Program-made: the position numbers and the translations under genes
Source of the DNA: Streptomyces sp.
GTDB lineage: Bacteria; Actinomycetota; Actinomycetes; Streptomycetales; Streptomycetaceae
Direction of reading: 5' to 3'
Length of the DNA stretch: 64,000 bases
Assembly: GCF_019510245.1 (NCBI RefSeq)
Contig: NZ_JAEKKT010000117.1
Coordinates: forward strand, 124,001 to 188,000
Shown here: positions 16,803-24,751 of the stretch, piece by piece
Layout: each line of letters begins with the position of its first letter
Numbering within the stretch: the first letter of the stretch is position 1
The notes under the pieces: generated by a model
The model's database searches: none
The model's input: only the letters and a program-made list of their open reading frames with translations
What the model was told of the DNA's origin: nothing

Positions 16803-16931
16803 ATGCCTCAGGACGTCACCTTCGACCTGCCCTTCGACTCCCCCGTCAGTGAGCATCCGGAGTCCGCGCGCCCGTCATCCGCGCCGGATCCGGGACATGG
16901 ACCTGAGGCGCGGCCACAGCAGCACAGCTGA
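16803..16931 (+). pseudogene. N-terminal remnant of a bacterial terpene synthase, or short peptide
   Basis: A 42-codon ORF with AAAGGAACC upstream. Its first ~23 residues, 'MPQDVTFDLPFDSPVSEHPE' and SAR, closely resemble the start of class I bacterial terpene cyclases; pentalenene synthase begins MPQDVDFHIPLP. After that the peptide becomes Pro/Ser/Ala-rich and stops. No other frame continues the cyclase (no aromatic/Asp-rich helices follow). I read it as a deletion remnant, but an expressed short peptide cannot be excluded. Confidence 0.5.
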
Positions 16932-17243
16932 GGCCGCGCCCCAGGTCCTCGTCGTGCCGCGAGAAAGTCACGACGAGGACGGGCCGTCCATGGAAGCCCG
17001 GCGGCGCCGAGGACGCGTCCGCCGTGGGCCGGCGCGCTCCGCCGGACGACCCCGCCCCGCTCCCCGGCCGCCGACGCAGAGCCCGCCCCTCTCGGCCGTT
17101 CACGGCAGGAGCCGGATCCGGTCGCTCGCGTCCGGCCGTCCGGCGAGGCCCTCGCGGAAGAGGCCGGCCGTTCGCAGACACGACCTCCGGCGACCGTAGC
17201 CGACCGATTGCGTTGTCATGACCACAACTTGAAGGAGATCACT
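16932..17243. other. Non-coding gap between terpene-like remnant and DDxxD protein
   Basis: 312 bases with no ORF that looks protein-like in either strand. Near the right end, GAAGGAGATCACT is the ribosome-binding site of the next gene. AAGTCACGACG at about 16966-16976 is the only AT-richer spot. No repeat or hairpin stands out. Confidence 0.5.
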
Positions 17244-18974
17244 GTGAACACCCGAGGCGTTGGTGCTGTTCCGAAGGCGTCCGCCGACAGCCTGCTCCCG
17301 GCTCAGCCCGGCGCCCAGTTCCGGCCCACGGAGGCGGGGGACGCCCTGGCCGGCATCTTCCTGCAGCGCACGAACGGGAGCACGGACGAATACCGGAACT
17401 TCCAGAACGCCGCCCGGCAGCGGCTGGACGCGCTGGGATCCCGCCGTTCCGGCACCACACTGCATCTGGCGGGAGCCCTTCACCAGGCGCCGCCCGAGTT
17501 CCTCCCACCCGACGCGGAGGGCCATGCCAGGTTGAGGCACCTCGACACCAGCCTGCGCATGATCGAGGCGGCCTTCCCCGAGGTCCGCACCGACGCCGAG
17601 ATCTGCCGACTGACCTGCGCGATGCTGGAAGGGGCCTGGCGGAGCCGGGCACTGGCCCCGCCGCGTGCGGAGGAGCAGCCCACCGTCTGCACCTGCCCGC
17701 TGTGCCGTCGGCTGCCCGCACCCCCCGCCCGCACGCCGGACGACTACCGCTGGCGGCACAGCGCCGGCCGTCCCCTCGCCGTCAAGACCTGGCCGTACCG
17801 CCGGGAGCTCGACAGCGTCCTGACCGGTGGCTGGTCCTGGACCCGCCAGATGAACGACCTGGAGCGCGATCTCGGCCACCGCCACCGCTTCGAGGACGAC
17901 ATCCTCGTCTTCCACGAGTACAAGCGCGTGATCGAGACCATCGACACCACGCGCCTCACCCAGCACGTGGAGGACCGCCTGGCCGAGAGCTTCAGCACCA
18001 ACAGCGCACGGGCCCTGGTCTCCGGGCTCTTCGCGGCCCACAAGCGGTCCGTCGACGAGTACTGGCTCCGACAGCACGACGCGGGCAGCGTCACGCTCCC
18101 CCAGACCAACCCACTGGGCCACGGCTCCTACTCGGTCCTGCAGATGCTGGACTGCCTGTTCTGGCACGTCGCACCCGACACCGAACTGTGGCAGGAGGAG
18201 AACCTCGCCTCCCTGCTGCTGTGCCGCGTCATCGACGACATGGCCGACGTCCGGGCCGACGCCCTCACCGGCGAGATCAGCAACTTCTGGCTCGCCGAGA
18301 TGCCCACCCACACCAAGGCTTTCTACGCCGCCTGTGCGATAGCCCTCGTCAAGTACGGCTGCACGCCCGAGGCGCATCGCCCGATGTGGAACACCTGGCT
18401 GCTGACCACCACCGTCGTCTGGATGGGGCTCACGGGACGGCACGCCCTGTGGTTCGACGGCATCACCGAGGGTCTGCCTCCGGCCGAGGGCTGCGCGCTG
18501 TGCGACCTGCAGCCCAACGCGTGCACCGGCATCCTCACCCACGGCACGACCCTCACCATCGCCCCGCGTCCCACCGTACCGGCACTGAGCCCGCGGACCG
18601 CCGAGCTGTCCGCACGCTGCCGGGCCCGGCACCCCGTGGCGTGGCCCCTCTTCGACGCCGAGCTCCATGCCTTCGAGGCGGTGCACGGCCCTTGGCACGG
18701 CGACACCGACAACGCCTGGGAGATCCTGCGCCGCACCTACGTCGCCGCCGTGGAGGCATCCAGCGCCGCAGCGTCCCCGGACCGCGCTCGTCAGGTCCAG
18801 CAGGACGCCGGTGCGGTGGGATCAGAAAGGTTTCACGCCCTGCACGACCCGCTGACCGGACGGGAGGACACCACACTGCTCGCCTACATGTTCGGCTGCG
18901 CGCACCCGCATTTCCTCTGGAACGCCACGGGCTACCGTCCCACGGAGGTCGCGGGCGACTGGCTCGACGGCTGA
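17244..18974 (+). CDS. Large protein of unknown function with a DDxxD motif, next to the conservon
   Basis: A 576-residue protein. I chose the GTG at 17244 because GAAGGAG lies 7 bases upstream. It looks helical throughout, with no signal peptide. A Cys cluster 'VCTCPLC' (residues 149-154) and a later 'CALCDLQPNAC' could bind metal. Residues 331-335 read Asp-Asp-Met-Ala-Asp inside 'LLLCRVIDDMADVRADALTG', resembling the Asp-rich motif of prenyl-diphosphate synthases and terpene cyclases, but no convincing second motif (NSE/DTE) follows. The P450 and the terpene-synthase-like ORF beside it make a terpenoid role worth testing. Function is unassigned. Confidence 0.75.
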   Translation: MNTRGVGAVPKASADSLLPAQPGAQFRPTEAGDALAGIFLQRTNGSTDEYRNFQNAARQRLDALGSRRSGTTLHLAGALHQAPPEFLPPDAEGHARLRHLDTSLRMIEAAFPEVRTDAEICRLTCAMLEGAWRSRALAPPRAEEQPTVCTCPLCRRLPAPPARTPDDYRWRHSAGRPLAVKTWPYRRELDSVLTGGWSWTRQMNDLERDLGHRHRFEDDILVFHEYKRVIETIDTTRLTQHVEDRLAESFSTNSARALVSGLFAAHKRSVDEYWLRQHDAGSVTLPQTNPLGHGSYSVLQMLDCLFWHVAPDTELWQEENLASLLLCRVIDDMADVRADALTGEISNFWLAEMPTHTKAFYAACAIALVKYGCTPEAHRPMWNTWLLTTTVVWMGLTGRHALWFDGITEGLPPAEGCALCDLQPNACTGILTHGTTLTIAPRPTVPALSPRTAELSARCRARHPVAWPLFDAELHAFEAVHGPWHGDTDNAWEILRRTYVAAVEASSAAASPDRARQVQQDAGAVGSERFHALHDPLTGREDTTLLAYMFGCAHPHFLWNATGYRPTEVAGDWLDG

Positions 18975-18980
18975 CACCCC

Positions 18981-19028
18981 GGCACGCCGTTGCCCGGTCG
19001 GGTCGACCCGACCGGGCAACGGCGTGCC
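18981..19028. terminator. 48-bp perfect palindrome, bidirectional terminator
   Basis: The left arm 18981-19004 and right arm 19005-19028 are exact reverse complements (24 bp each, centre GGTCGACC, no spacer). It sits between the convergent stops at 18974 and 19034 and would form a very stable cruciform or hairpin in either transcript. Confidence 0.85.
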
Positions 19029-19033
19029 CGGAC

Positions 19034-20284
19034 CTACACCGCGAACTCGACCGGCAGGCTGTCCAGCACGGACATCCAGGTGGACGCGGTCGCGGTGAGC
19101 TCCTCCGGCGGCACGGCCAGGCGCAGCCCCGGCAGCCGGTGCAGCAGGACGTCCACCGCGATCTCGATGATGGACAGTCCGATGCTCTGCCCGGGACACT
19201 CGTGCGGGCCGGAGCTGAACGCCAGGTGCGCCCCGTTGCCCTGCACCGAGACGTCCGGGTCGGGCCGGACCTCGGGGTCGAGGTTGCCCGGGGCGAGGCC
19301 GAGGACGAGAAGGTCGCCCTCCTCGATGCGGTGGCCGCCCAGTTCGATGTCGCTGACGGCGAAGCGCCCCGGCAGGACGGACAGCGGCGGAGAGTTCCAC
19401 ATGACCTCCTCCACCAGCGCGGAGACGGTCAGCTGACCGCTGATCAGGTCGGTGAGCCGCGAGGTGTCGGTGAGGAGGAGCTGCAGCACCCGGGCCAGCA
19501 GATTGCTGGTCGTACTGTGCCCGGCCACCAGCACCAGACGCAGATGACTCACCATCTCGTCGTGGTCGAGGCCCGCGGGGTGATCCAGCAGGCCGGTGGT
19601 GAAGTCGGAGCCGGGCTCGACCCGCTTGCGCTCGACGAGTTCGCCGAGGATCTCCCTGATGATGCCGTCGTGCACGATCGCGTCCTCGCCGCCCTGGAAC
19701 ACCATGGCACTGGACTCGACCAGCCGGCGCCCCTCCGCCTCGGTGAGGCCGAGAATGCGGGTGAGGATCAGCATCGGCAGAAAGCCGGCGTAGTCCGCCA
19801 CCAGATCGGCGTGGCCCTCGTCCGCGAAGGCGTCGATCTGCTTGTTGGCGAAGTGCGTGGCATGCCGCCGGATGCCGCGGCCGACGGCGGCCTGCAGCCC
19901 GTCGTTGACGGCACCACGAAGTCGGCGGTGCGCCTCGCCGTCCTGGGAGACGCAGTCCGGGCGCCAGGCGACCATCGGAACCAGCGGATGGTTCTCCGCG
20001 ATCCGGCCCTCCCGCCAGTCCCGCCAGATCCGCGCGTCCCGGGCGAACTGACGGGGATTGTCGAGCACCCGTCGGCCGTCCCGGTAGCCCAGCACCAGCC
20101 AGGCGTTGATGTCGCCCTCCAGCAGCACCGGCGCGACGGAGCCGTGCTCCTTGCGCAGCCGCTCGTAGATGCCGAAGGGGTCGGTCGCCGCCTCGGGCCC
20201 GTACAGCCGCACCGTTTCGGCCGAACTGTGTGCCACCGGACAGCCGCGGGGGGCCTCGGGACGGTCGGGGCTCTGCTCGTTCAT
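19034..20284 (-). CDS. cvnE: Conservon cytochrome P450 CvnE, CYP157-like, no ExxR
   Basis: A 416-residue P450. I-helix: 'LVLVAGHSTTSNLL' (Ala254-Gly-His-Ser-Thr-Thr). Heme loop: 'FSSGPHECPGQ' with Cys363. The K-helix motif that should read E-x-x-R is Glu293-Val-Met-Trp296 (TGG at 19397-19399), so the otherwise invariant Arg is Trp. The CYP157 family of Streptomyces is known for the same loss and is linked to conservons. Its ATG overlaps the cvnD stop (ATGA), so translation is coupled. Its role and substrate in the conservon are unknown. Confidence 0.9.
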   Translation of the reverse strand: MNEQSPDRPEAPRGCPVAHSSAETVRLYGPEAATDPFGIYERLRKEHGSVAPVLLEGDINAWLVLGYRDGRRVLDNPRQFARDARIWRDWREGRIAENHPLVPMVAWRPDCVSQDGEAHRRLRGAVNDGLQAAVGRGIRRHATHFANKQIDAFADEGHADLVADYAGFLPMLILTRILGLTEAEGRRLVESSAMVFQGGEDAIVHDGIIREILGELVERKRVEPGSDFTTGLLDHPAGLDHDEMVSHLRLVLVAGHSTTSNLLARVLQLLLTDTSRLTDLISGQLTVSALVEEVMWNSPPLSVLPGRFAVSDIELGGHRIEEGDLLVLGLAPGNLDPEVRPDPDVSVQGNGAHLAFSSGPHECPGQSIGLSIIEIAVDVLLHRLPGLRLAVPPEELTATASTWMSVLDSLPVEFAV

Positions 20285-20886
20285 CGAGGCTCCAGTGCGA
20301 CGGCGGAGCGTTCCTTCAAATGACGTATCAGGGCGATCAGTACGTCACGGCTGGAGGCCCGGTCACGGGCGTCACAGGCCACGATCGGGGTGTGCGGGGA
20401 GATGTCCAGGGCGTCCCGGATCTCCTCGACGGGGTGCTCCTTGCAGTCCGGGAAGACGTTCAGGGCGATGACGAACGGCACGTTCTGCCGCTCCATCTCC
20501 TCGATCGCCCGGAAGCTGGAGGCCAGCCGTCGTGTGTCCACCAGGACGATCGCACCGAGCGCACCCTTGAACAGTCCGTTCCACAGGAACCAGAACCGTT
20601 CCTGTCCGGGGGTGCCGAACAGGTACAGCATCAGGTTCTCGTTGATGCTGATCTTGCCGAAGTCGAGGCTGACCGTGGTCTCGGCCTTGTCCGCGACGCC
20701 GATGAGGTTGTCGACGCCGACGGTGGCCTGGGTGAGTGTCTCCTCGGTGGTGAGCGGCTTGATGTCGCTGACGGAGCGGACCATGGTGGTCTTCCCGGTG
20801 CCGAACCCCCCGGCGATCATCACCTTGACCGAGCGGGTCCCCCCGGCACCGGGGTCGCCGGGATGGTCAAAGCCTTTCAAGTCCAC
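20281..20886 (-). CDS. cvnD: Conservon small GTPase CvnD
   Basis: A 201-residue Ras-like GTP-binding protein. P-loop: 'GGFGTGKTTMVRS' (Lys32-Thr33). Switch II G3: 'LFGTPGQERFWFLW'. The G4 position reads 'ALNVFPDCKEHP', close to NKxD but with Asn-Val-Phe-Pro-Asp, the usual state in conservon GTPases of the MglA-like group. It starts at the GTG at 20886, inside the cvnC 3' end (20-base overlap). It is expected to act downstream of CvnA/B/C at the membrane, in a G-protein-like relay described for Streptomyces conservons. Confidence 0.92.
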   Translation of the reverse strand: MDLKGFDHPGDPGAGGTRSVKVMIAGGFGTGKTTMVRSVSDIKPLTTEETLTQATVGVDNLIGVADKAETTVSLDFGKISINENLMLYLFGTPGQERFWFLWNGLFKGALGAIVLVDTRRLASSFRAIEEMERQNVPFVIALNVFPDCKEHPVEEIRDALDISPHTPIVACDARDRASSRDVLIALIRHLKERSAVALEPR

Positions 20887-21238
20887 TGAGTACCTCCTGG
20901 AGGAGCGCGAGGTCAGGCCCGCGTCCGGCGTGGTGCGCCGGAATGGGATCACGGGCTTCAATACGGCCTGCGTCCAGCAGATCCGCCAACAGCACCGCGA
21001 GAATGTTGAAGGGCAACCCGAGATGGGCGGTGAGTTCGGCCACCGACAGCGGATCACGGCAGCGCCGGACTATCTCCTCGTACTCGTGCTGCATCCCCGG
21101 GACGGGAGCGGTGCGGGAGACGACGAGGGTGGCCACGTCGAGGCTCGACGCCGACCCGCCCGGTCCGCTGCGTCCCCCGGTGAGGACGTAGTAGCGCTCG
21201 AGACCGGACGGATCCGACGGTCGGCGGGGAGCACTCAT
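20867..21238 (-). CDS. cvnC: Conservon DUF742 protein CvnC
   Basis: A 123-residue DUF742 protein. The N-terminus 'GLERYYVLTGGRSGPGG' leads into a winged-helix-like centre with 'PLSVAELTAHLGLPFNILAVLLADLLDAG', the family's characteristic HTH-like block. The ATG at 21238 overlaps the cvnB stop (ATGA). DUF742 proteins are proposed adaptors between the roadblock protein and the GTPase. Confidence 0.93.
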   Translation of the reverse strand: MSAPRRPSDPSGLERYYVLTGGRSGPGGSASSLDVATLVVSRTAPVPGMQHEYEEIVRRCRDPLSVAELTAHLGLPFNILAVLLADLLDAGRIEARDPIPAHHAGRGPDLALLQEVLSGLERL

Positions 21239-21645
21239 CCAGAGTGCTCCTCCAGGCGCGGAGAGGTGCCGAGCAGCTCGCCCATCCGCCGGGAAAGATC
21301 CCTCATCTGATGGCCGAGCAGCCCCTGGTCGAGTCCCTCGCGGGCGAGGACGCCGAGATACGTCTCCACACCGGCCCGTACGACGAAGAGGTGACCGCCG
21401 TCGACCTCGATCATCGCCAGACGCAGCTGCCCCGCGTACTTGGGGAACTGCTCGGCGACCGGCTGGGCCAGGGCCTGGAGCCCGGCCACCACGGCCGCGA
21501 AGCGGTCCACGTCGTCGGGGTCCTCGGCACCAAAGGAGGTGATGGCCTTGCCGTCGCTGGAGGCCACGAGGGCGAATCGGATCTCCGGGATGCTCTCCAC
21601 CAGATCGCGGAGCGCCCAGCTCACGTCGGTTCCCTGTTGCGTCAT
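21235..21645 (-). CDS. cvnB: Conservon roadblock/LC7 protein CvnB
   Basis: A 136-residue roadblock/LC7-fold protein: 'LVASSDGKAITSFGAEDPDDVDRFAAVVAGL' is the typical beta-beta-alpha start, and 'GHLFVVRAGVETYLGVLA' the C-terminal strands. These proteins regulate MglA-type GTPases. It starts 5 bases downstream of the cvnA stop and is translationally tied to cvnC. Confidence 0.93.
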   Translation of the reverse strand: MTQQGTDVSWALRDLVESIPEIRFALVASSDGKAITSFGAEDPDDVDRFAAVVAGLQALAQPVAEQFPKYAGQLRLAMIEVDGGHLFVVRAGVETYLGVLAREGLDQGLLGHQMRDLSRRMGELLGTSPRLEEHSG

Positions 21646-21650
21646 GTGGA

Positions 21651-23471
21651 CTAGTCGCTCTCTTCAGTGCGGTGCTCGGCGGACTCGCGTCCGGCGGCGG
21701 TGTCATCGGCGCCGGCCGGGGTCGCGGGTGCCGCGTCGTCTTCGTCTCCGGTCAACTCGGCGTCGCTGTCCGCGGCTTCGTCCGCCGCGGGCGCACGGCC
21801 CGCGGTGGCGAAGGCGGCCAGGCCCGCGAAGGACTCCTCGGGCGGAACCGCCGGGAACGCGGTGCCCTCCGGGCGCGCGGCGCGCTCCTCGGGCTGCTCC
21901 TCGTCGCGGCGCCGGCTGCGCCGCCGGGGCAGTCCGCCCGGGGTGGTATCCAGGGCCTCGCCGGACTCCGGCTGAGTGACGGTCTCGACGGCGACCGGGC
22001 CGTGCGCCTGCACCGGGGACGCGGCGGCGGGGGCGGCCGTCGCGGCGGCCGGAGCGGCGGGGGCCGCGGGCAGCGGGCTGAAGAACTTGTGCGGGACCAC
22101 GACGACCACCGAGGTACCGAGCCAGGGCGAGTCCGCGAAGGTGACCCGGATGCCGTAGCGGCGGGCGAGGATGCCGACCACCCGCAGGCCGATGTTGGCG
22201 TCCTCGGAGATGCCGCCGATACCGGGTCCGGCGTCGGTGCCCGCCAGGGAGTGCTCGGCCTCGCGCTTCTTCTCCTCGCTCAGGCCCTTGCCGGAGTCCT
22301 GGATCTCGATGCCGACGCCGTTCGGCACCTCCTTGCCGGAGACGACGACCGGCTCGGTGGGCGGCGAGTAGCGGGCCGCGTTGTCGAGCAGGTGGGAGAA
22401 GATCAGCGTGAGGTGGTCCACCAGACCGCCGTCGACGCCGAGTTCGGGCAGGTGCCGGACCTCGACGCGGTGGAAGTCCTTGATCCGGCCGATGCCGCCG
22501 CGCACGACGCTGAGCAGGCGCTGGGGTTCCTGCCACTGGCGGCCGGGGCGGTCCGAACCGCCCAGCACGCCGATGCTGGCGGCGAGCGAGTCGGCGGGGC
22601 CGAGCTCCTGGTCGAGCTCCATGAGACCGCGGGCCACGGCGGGCAGCCGGCCGTGCTCGCCCTGCATCTCGTGCAGCCGGCCGCGCAGCTTGCTGGTCAG
22701 GACGTGGATGCGGTTGCCGATGCTGATCACGGCCTGCTCGGCGGAGGTGGAGCGGTTGAACTCCTCCTCCACACCGATCAGCGAGGTCCGCAGGATGCGG
22801 CGCAGGTCGGCCTGGACGTCCTTGTCGACCTTGGCGCACTGGTCGGTGGCGGGCAGCAGGTCGTCGATGGCGTCGCCGTCGCGCAGCCGCTTGAGGGCCT
22901 CGGGCAGCTGCTCGTCGGCGAGCCGGGAGATCGCGGCCCGCTGGTGCGTGACCTGGTCCTGCCAGACCTCGGCCTGGTCGGCGAGCTGTGCCTCGGCGGA
23001 CTTCAGCTGGTCGGCCAGCCGCTCCTCGTACGCCTGGGCCTGCTCGACCAGTTGGGCGTCGTAGTGGGCGGTCCGGTCGGCGAGCCGGGCCTCGAAGGCG
23101 GCCGTCTGCTCCGCGGCCTGGGCGTCGAACGCGGCCGCCTGCTCGTCGAGCCGGCCCTCCAGGGTGGCGCGCTCGGCGGAGAACTTGCGCTCCAGGCCGG
23201 CGACATGCTGCTGCCACTGCTGGGAGTGCTCGGCCTGCGAGCTGCGGAAGGACCCTTCGGCGCTGCGCAGTTGGCGCTGCGAGCGAATCAGCAGGCGCAC
23301 GCACACCGAACTCGCGGCGGTGGCCGCGGCGCCGGCGACGGCCGCGGTTATTCGCTCCGAGCTCATGAACGTGGCGGCGACCGTCCCTCCTCCTAAGGCC
23401 AGCGGCATCAGCCACCAGCTGTACCAGGCGACAGGGGCCCGCGCCGCCGGCGGCGGAGTGGCGAGTTCCAT
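21651..23471 (-). CDS. cvnA: Conservon membrane histidine-kinase-like sensor CvnA
   Basis: About 606 residues from the ATG at 23471 (GAGGG 8 bases upstream; an ATG 6 bases earlier lies too near it). Two hydrophobic segments lie near the N-terminus ('WYSWWLMPLALGGGTVAATF' and 'RITAAVAGAAATAASSVCV'). A long coiled coil follows with repeated 'AAAFDAQAAEQTAAFEARLADRTAHYDAQLVEQ'-like heptads. The HATPase_c domain then has an N-box 'HLLDNAARYSPP', 'IEIQDSGKGLSEEKK' and 'NIGLRVVGILARRYG'. The tail is Ala/Pro-rich and disordered. A canonical phospho-acceptor His box is not evident, as is usual in conservon kinases. Confidence 0.92.
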   Translation of the reverse strand: MELATPPPAARAPVAWYSWWLMPLALGGGTVAATFMSSERITAAVAGAAATAASSVCVRLLIRSQRQLRSAEGSFRSSQAEHSQQWQQHVAGLERKFSAERATLEGRLDEQAAAFDAQAAEQTAAFEARLADRTAHYDAQLVEQAQAYEERLADQLKSAEAQLADQAEVWQDQVTHQRAAISRLADEQLPEALKRLRDGDAIDDLLPATDQCAKVDKDVQADLRRILRTSLIGVEEEFNRSTSAEQAVISIGNRIHVLTSKLRGRLHEMQGEHGRLPAVARGLMELDQELGPADSLAASIGVLGGSDRPGRQWQEPQRLLSVVRGGIGRIKDFHRVEVRHLPELGVDGGLVDHLTLIFSHLLDNAARYSPPTEPVVVSGKEVPNGVGIEIQDSGKGLSEEKKREAEHSLAGTDAGPGIGGISEDANIGLRVVGILARRYGIRVTFADSPWLGTSVVVVVPHKFFSPLPAAPAAPAAATAAPAAASPVQAHGPVAVETVTQPESGEALDTTPGGLPRRRSRRRDEEQPEERAARPEGTAFPAVPPEESFAGLAAFATAGRAPAADEAADSDAELTGDEDDAAPATPAGADDTAAGRESAEHRTEESD

Positions 23472-23770
23472 CTGCATCCCTCGAAGCAACACGATCGAAC
23501 AACAGCGAACAGGGGCGGTGTGCGAAGACCGCACTCACGAGTGCACACGGCGGGACGGACCCACCCTGGGGTGCGTCAACTCGCTGTGACGGAAGGGAGC
23601 TTATCGGGTTTGAACCCCAAAGGATCAACCTCGACGAGCACGAGGAAGTGAGGGTTCCGTCACGCTCCGCCAGTTGGCGGCAAATCAACACATACCCATT
23701 CCTGCCCGCGACTTCGGGACATGCACCCCCAATGACCCGCCCCAGGGCCCCACCAGGCTTCCTGGGCATC

Positions 23771-23789
23771 TGTCCAGCTACACTGGACA
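23771..23789. promoter_or_regulatory. Candidate operator of the DUF1304/TetR pair
   Basis: TGTCCAG-CTACA-CTGGACA, a perfect 7-bp inverted repeat with a 5-base centre, ends 32 bases before the DUF1304 start. It is well placed for autorepression by the TetR protein encoded second in this pair. Confidence 0.6.
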
Positions 23790-23821
23790 CCTGTTCAAGA
23801 AATGGGGAGAGTCCGCCGATC

Positions 23822-24184
23822 ATGGAAATCCTGGCGAACGTGCTGGTCGGGCTGGTCGCAGCGCTGCACGCGTACATCCTGGTGATGGAGATGTTCCTGT
23901 GGCAGAAGAGCCCCGGGATGCGCTTCCACGGCTTCGACGCCGACCTGGCCCGGCGGACCGCGCCGCTCGCCGCCAACCAGGGCCTCTACAACGGGTTCCT
24001 GGCGGCCGGCCTGGTGTGGGGGCTGGTGGCCGCCGACCCGACCGGCTTCCGGGCCCAGGTGTTCTTCCTGTCGTGCGTGGTCGTGGCGGGGGTGTACGGA
24101 GCGGTCACGGCCAACCGACGGATTCTGTTCGCGCAGGCGCTGCCGGGTGCGCTCGCCCTGGCCGCCGTCCTCGCCGCCCGATGA
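23822..24184 (+). CDS. DUF1304 small membrane protein
   Basis: A 120-residue protein with four hydrophobic segments. It starts 'MEILANVLVGLVAALHAYIL', then 'LAANQGLYNGFLAAGLVWGL' carries the conserved 'NQGLYNGFLA' box of DUF1304. AT-content around the start and 'GAGAGTC' upstream support the ATG at 23822. The stop overlaps the TetR start (ATGA). Function of the family is unknown; many are small-molecule responsive. Confidence 0.9.
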   Translation: MEILANVLVGLVAALHAYILVMEMFLWQKSPGMRFHGFDADLARRTAPLAANQGLYNGFLAAGLVWGLVAADPTGFRAQVFFLSCVVVAGVYGAVTANRRILFAQALPGALALAAVLAAR

Positions 24185-24747
24185 CCGGCCGCCCGGCCGC
24201 GGAGGACCCGCGGGCCGCCCGCACCCGGGCGCGGCTGCGGGCGGCCCTCCTGGAGGAGTGCGCCGAGCGACCGCTCGCCGAGACCGCCGTGGCCGCGGTG
24301 GCGCGCCGGGCGGGGGTGGGCCGGGCCACGTTCTACGTCCACTACGACGGCCTGGAGGCGCTGGCGGTCGACGCCTGCGCGGACGTCGTACGGGAAGCGG
24401 TCGACGCGCTGCACGCCTGGCGCGGCCGGCCGGATCCGGTGCACGCGCCGCCGGCGCTGCGGGAGTTCTTCGCCGGGCTGGTCCCGCACGCGGCGCTGTA
24501 CCGGGAGTTGCTCGCGCCGGGCGGCGGGGGTCCGCTGGGCCGGGTCCTCCACCGCGACCTGCGGGCGCGCAGCCTGGCCGAGCGGGAGCTGGTCGGCGCG
24601 GCCGACGCCCCGCTGGTGGCCTCGGCGGTGGCCGCCACCTTCGCCGGGGTGCTGGCCGACTGGCTGCACGGCATGCTGGAGGCGGGCGCCGACGACGTGG
24701 CGGACCAGGTCTGGCAGTTGCTGGTCGCCCTGCACATGAGCCGCTGA
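24181..24747 (+). CDS. TetR-family regulator coupled to DUF1304
   Basis: A 188-residue regulator. HTH: 'ETAVAAVARRAGVGRATFYVHYDGLEALA'. The C-terminal domain is short. Translation is coupled to DUF1304 by a 4-base overlap, so both proteins come from one transcript. The palindrome at 23771-23789 is its probable binding site. Convergent with the lipoprotein gene (4 bases between stops). Confidence 0.88.
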   Translation: MTGRPAAEDPRAARTRARLRAALLEECAERPLAETAVAAVARRAGVGRATFYVHYDGLEALAVDACADVVREAVDALHAWRGRPDPVHAPPALREFFAGLVPHAALYRELLAPGGGGPLGRVLHRDLRARSLAERELVGAADAPLVASAVAATFAGVLADWLHGMLEAGADDVADQVWQLLVALHMSR

Positions 24748-24751
24748 CCGG

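Noticed and set aside
17880-17920. N-D-L in 'MNDLERDLG' as the second (NSE) metal motif of a terpene synthase
   Set aside because: It lies before, not after, the DDxxD motif and lacks the Ser/Thr and Glu ligands, so it does not complete a class I site.
17702-20323. 873-codon + strand frame spanning the DDxxD gene and cvnE
   Set aside because: It crosses a 48-bp terminator palindrome, is out of frame with one real gene and antisense to another, and has no recognisable motif.
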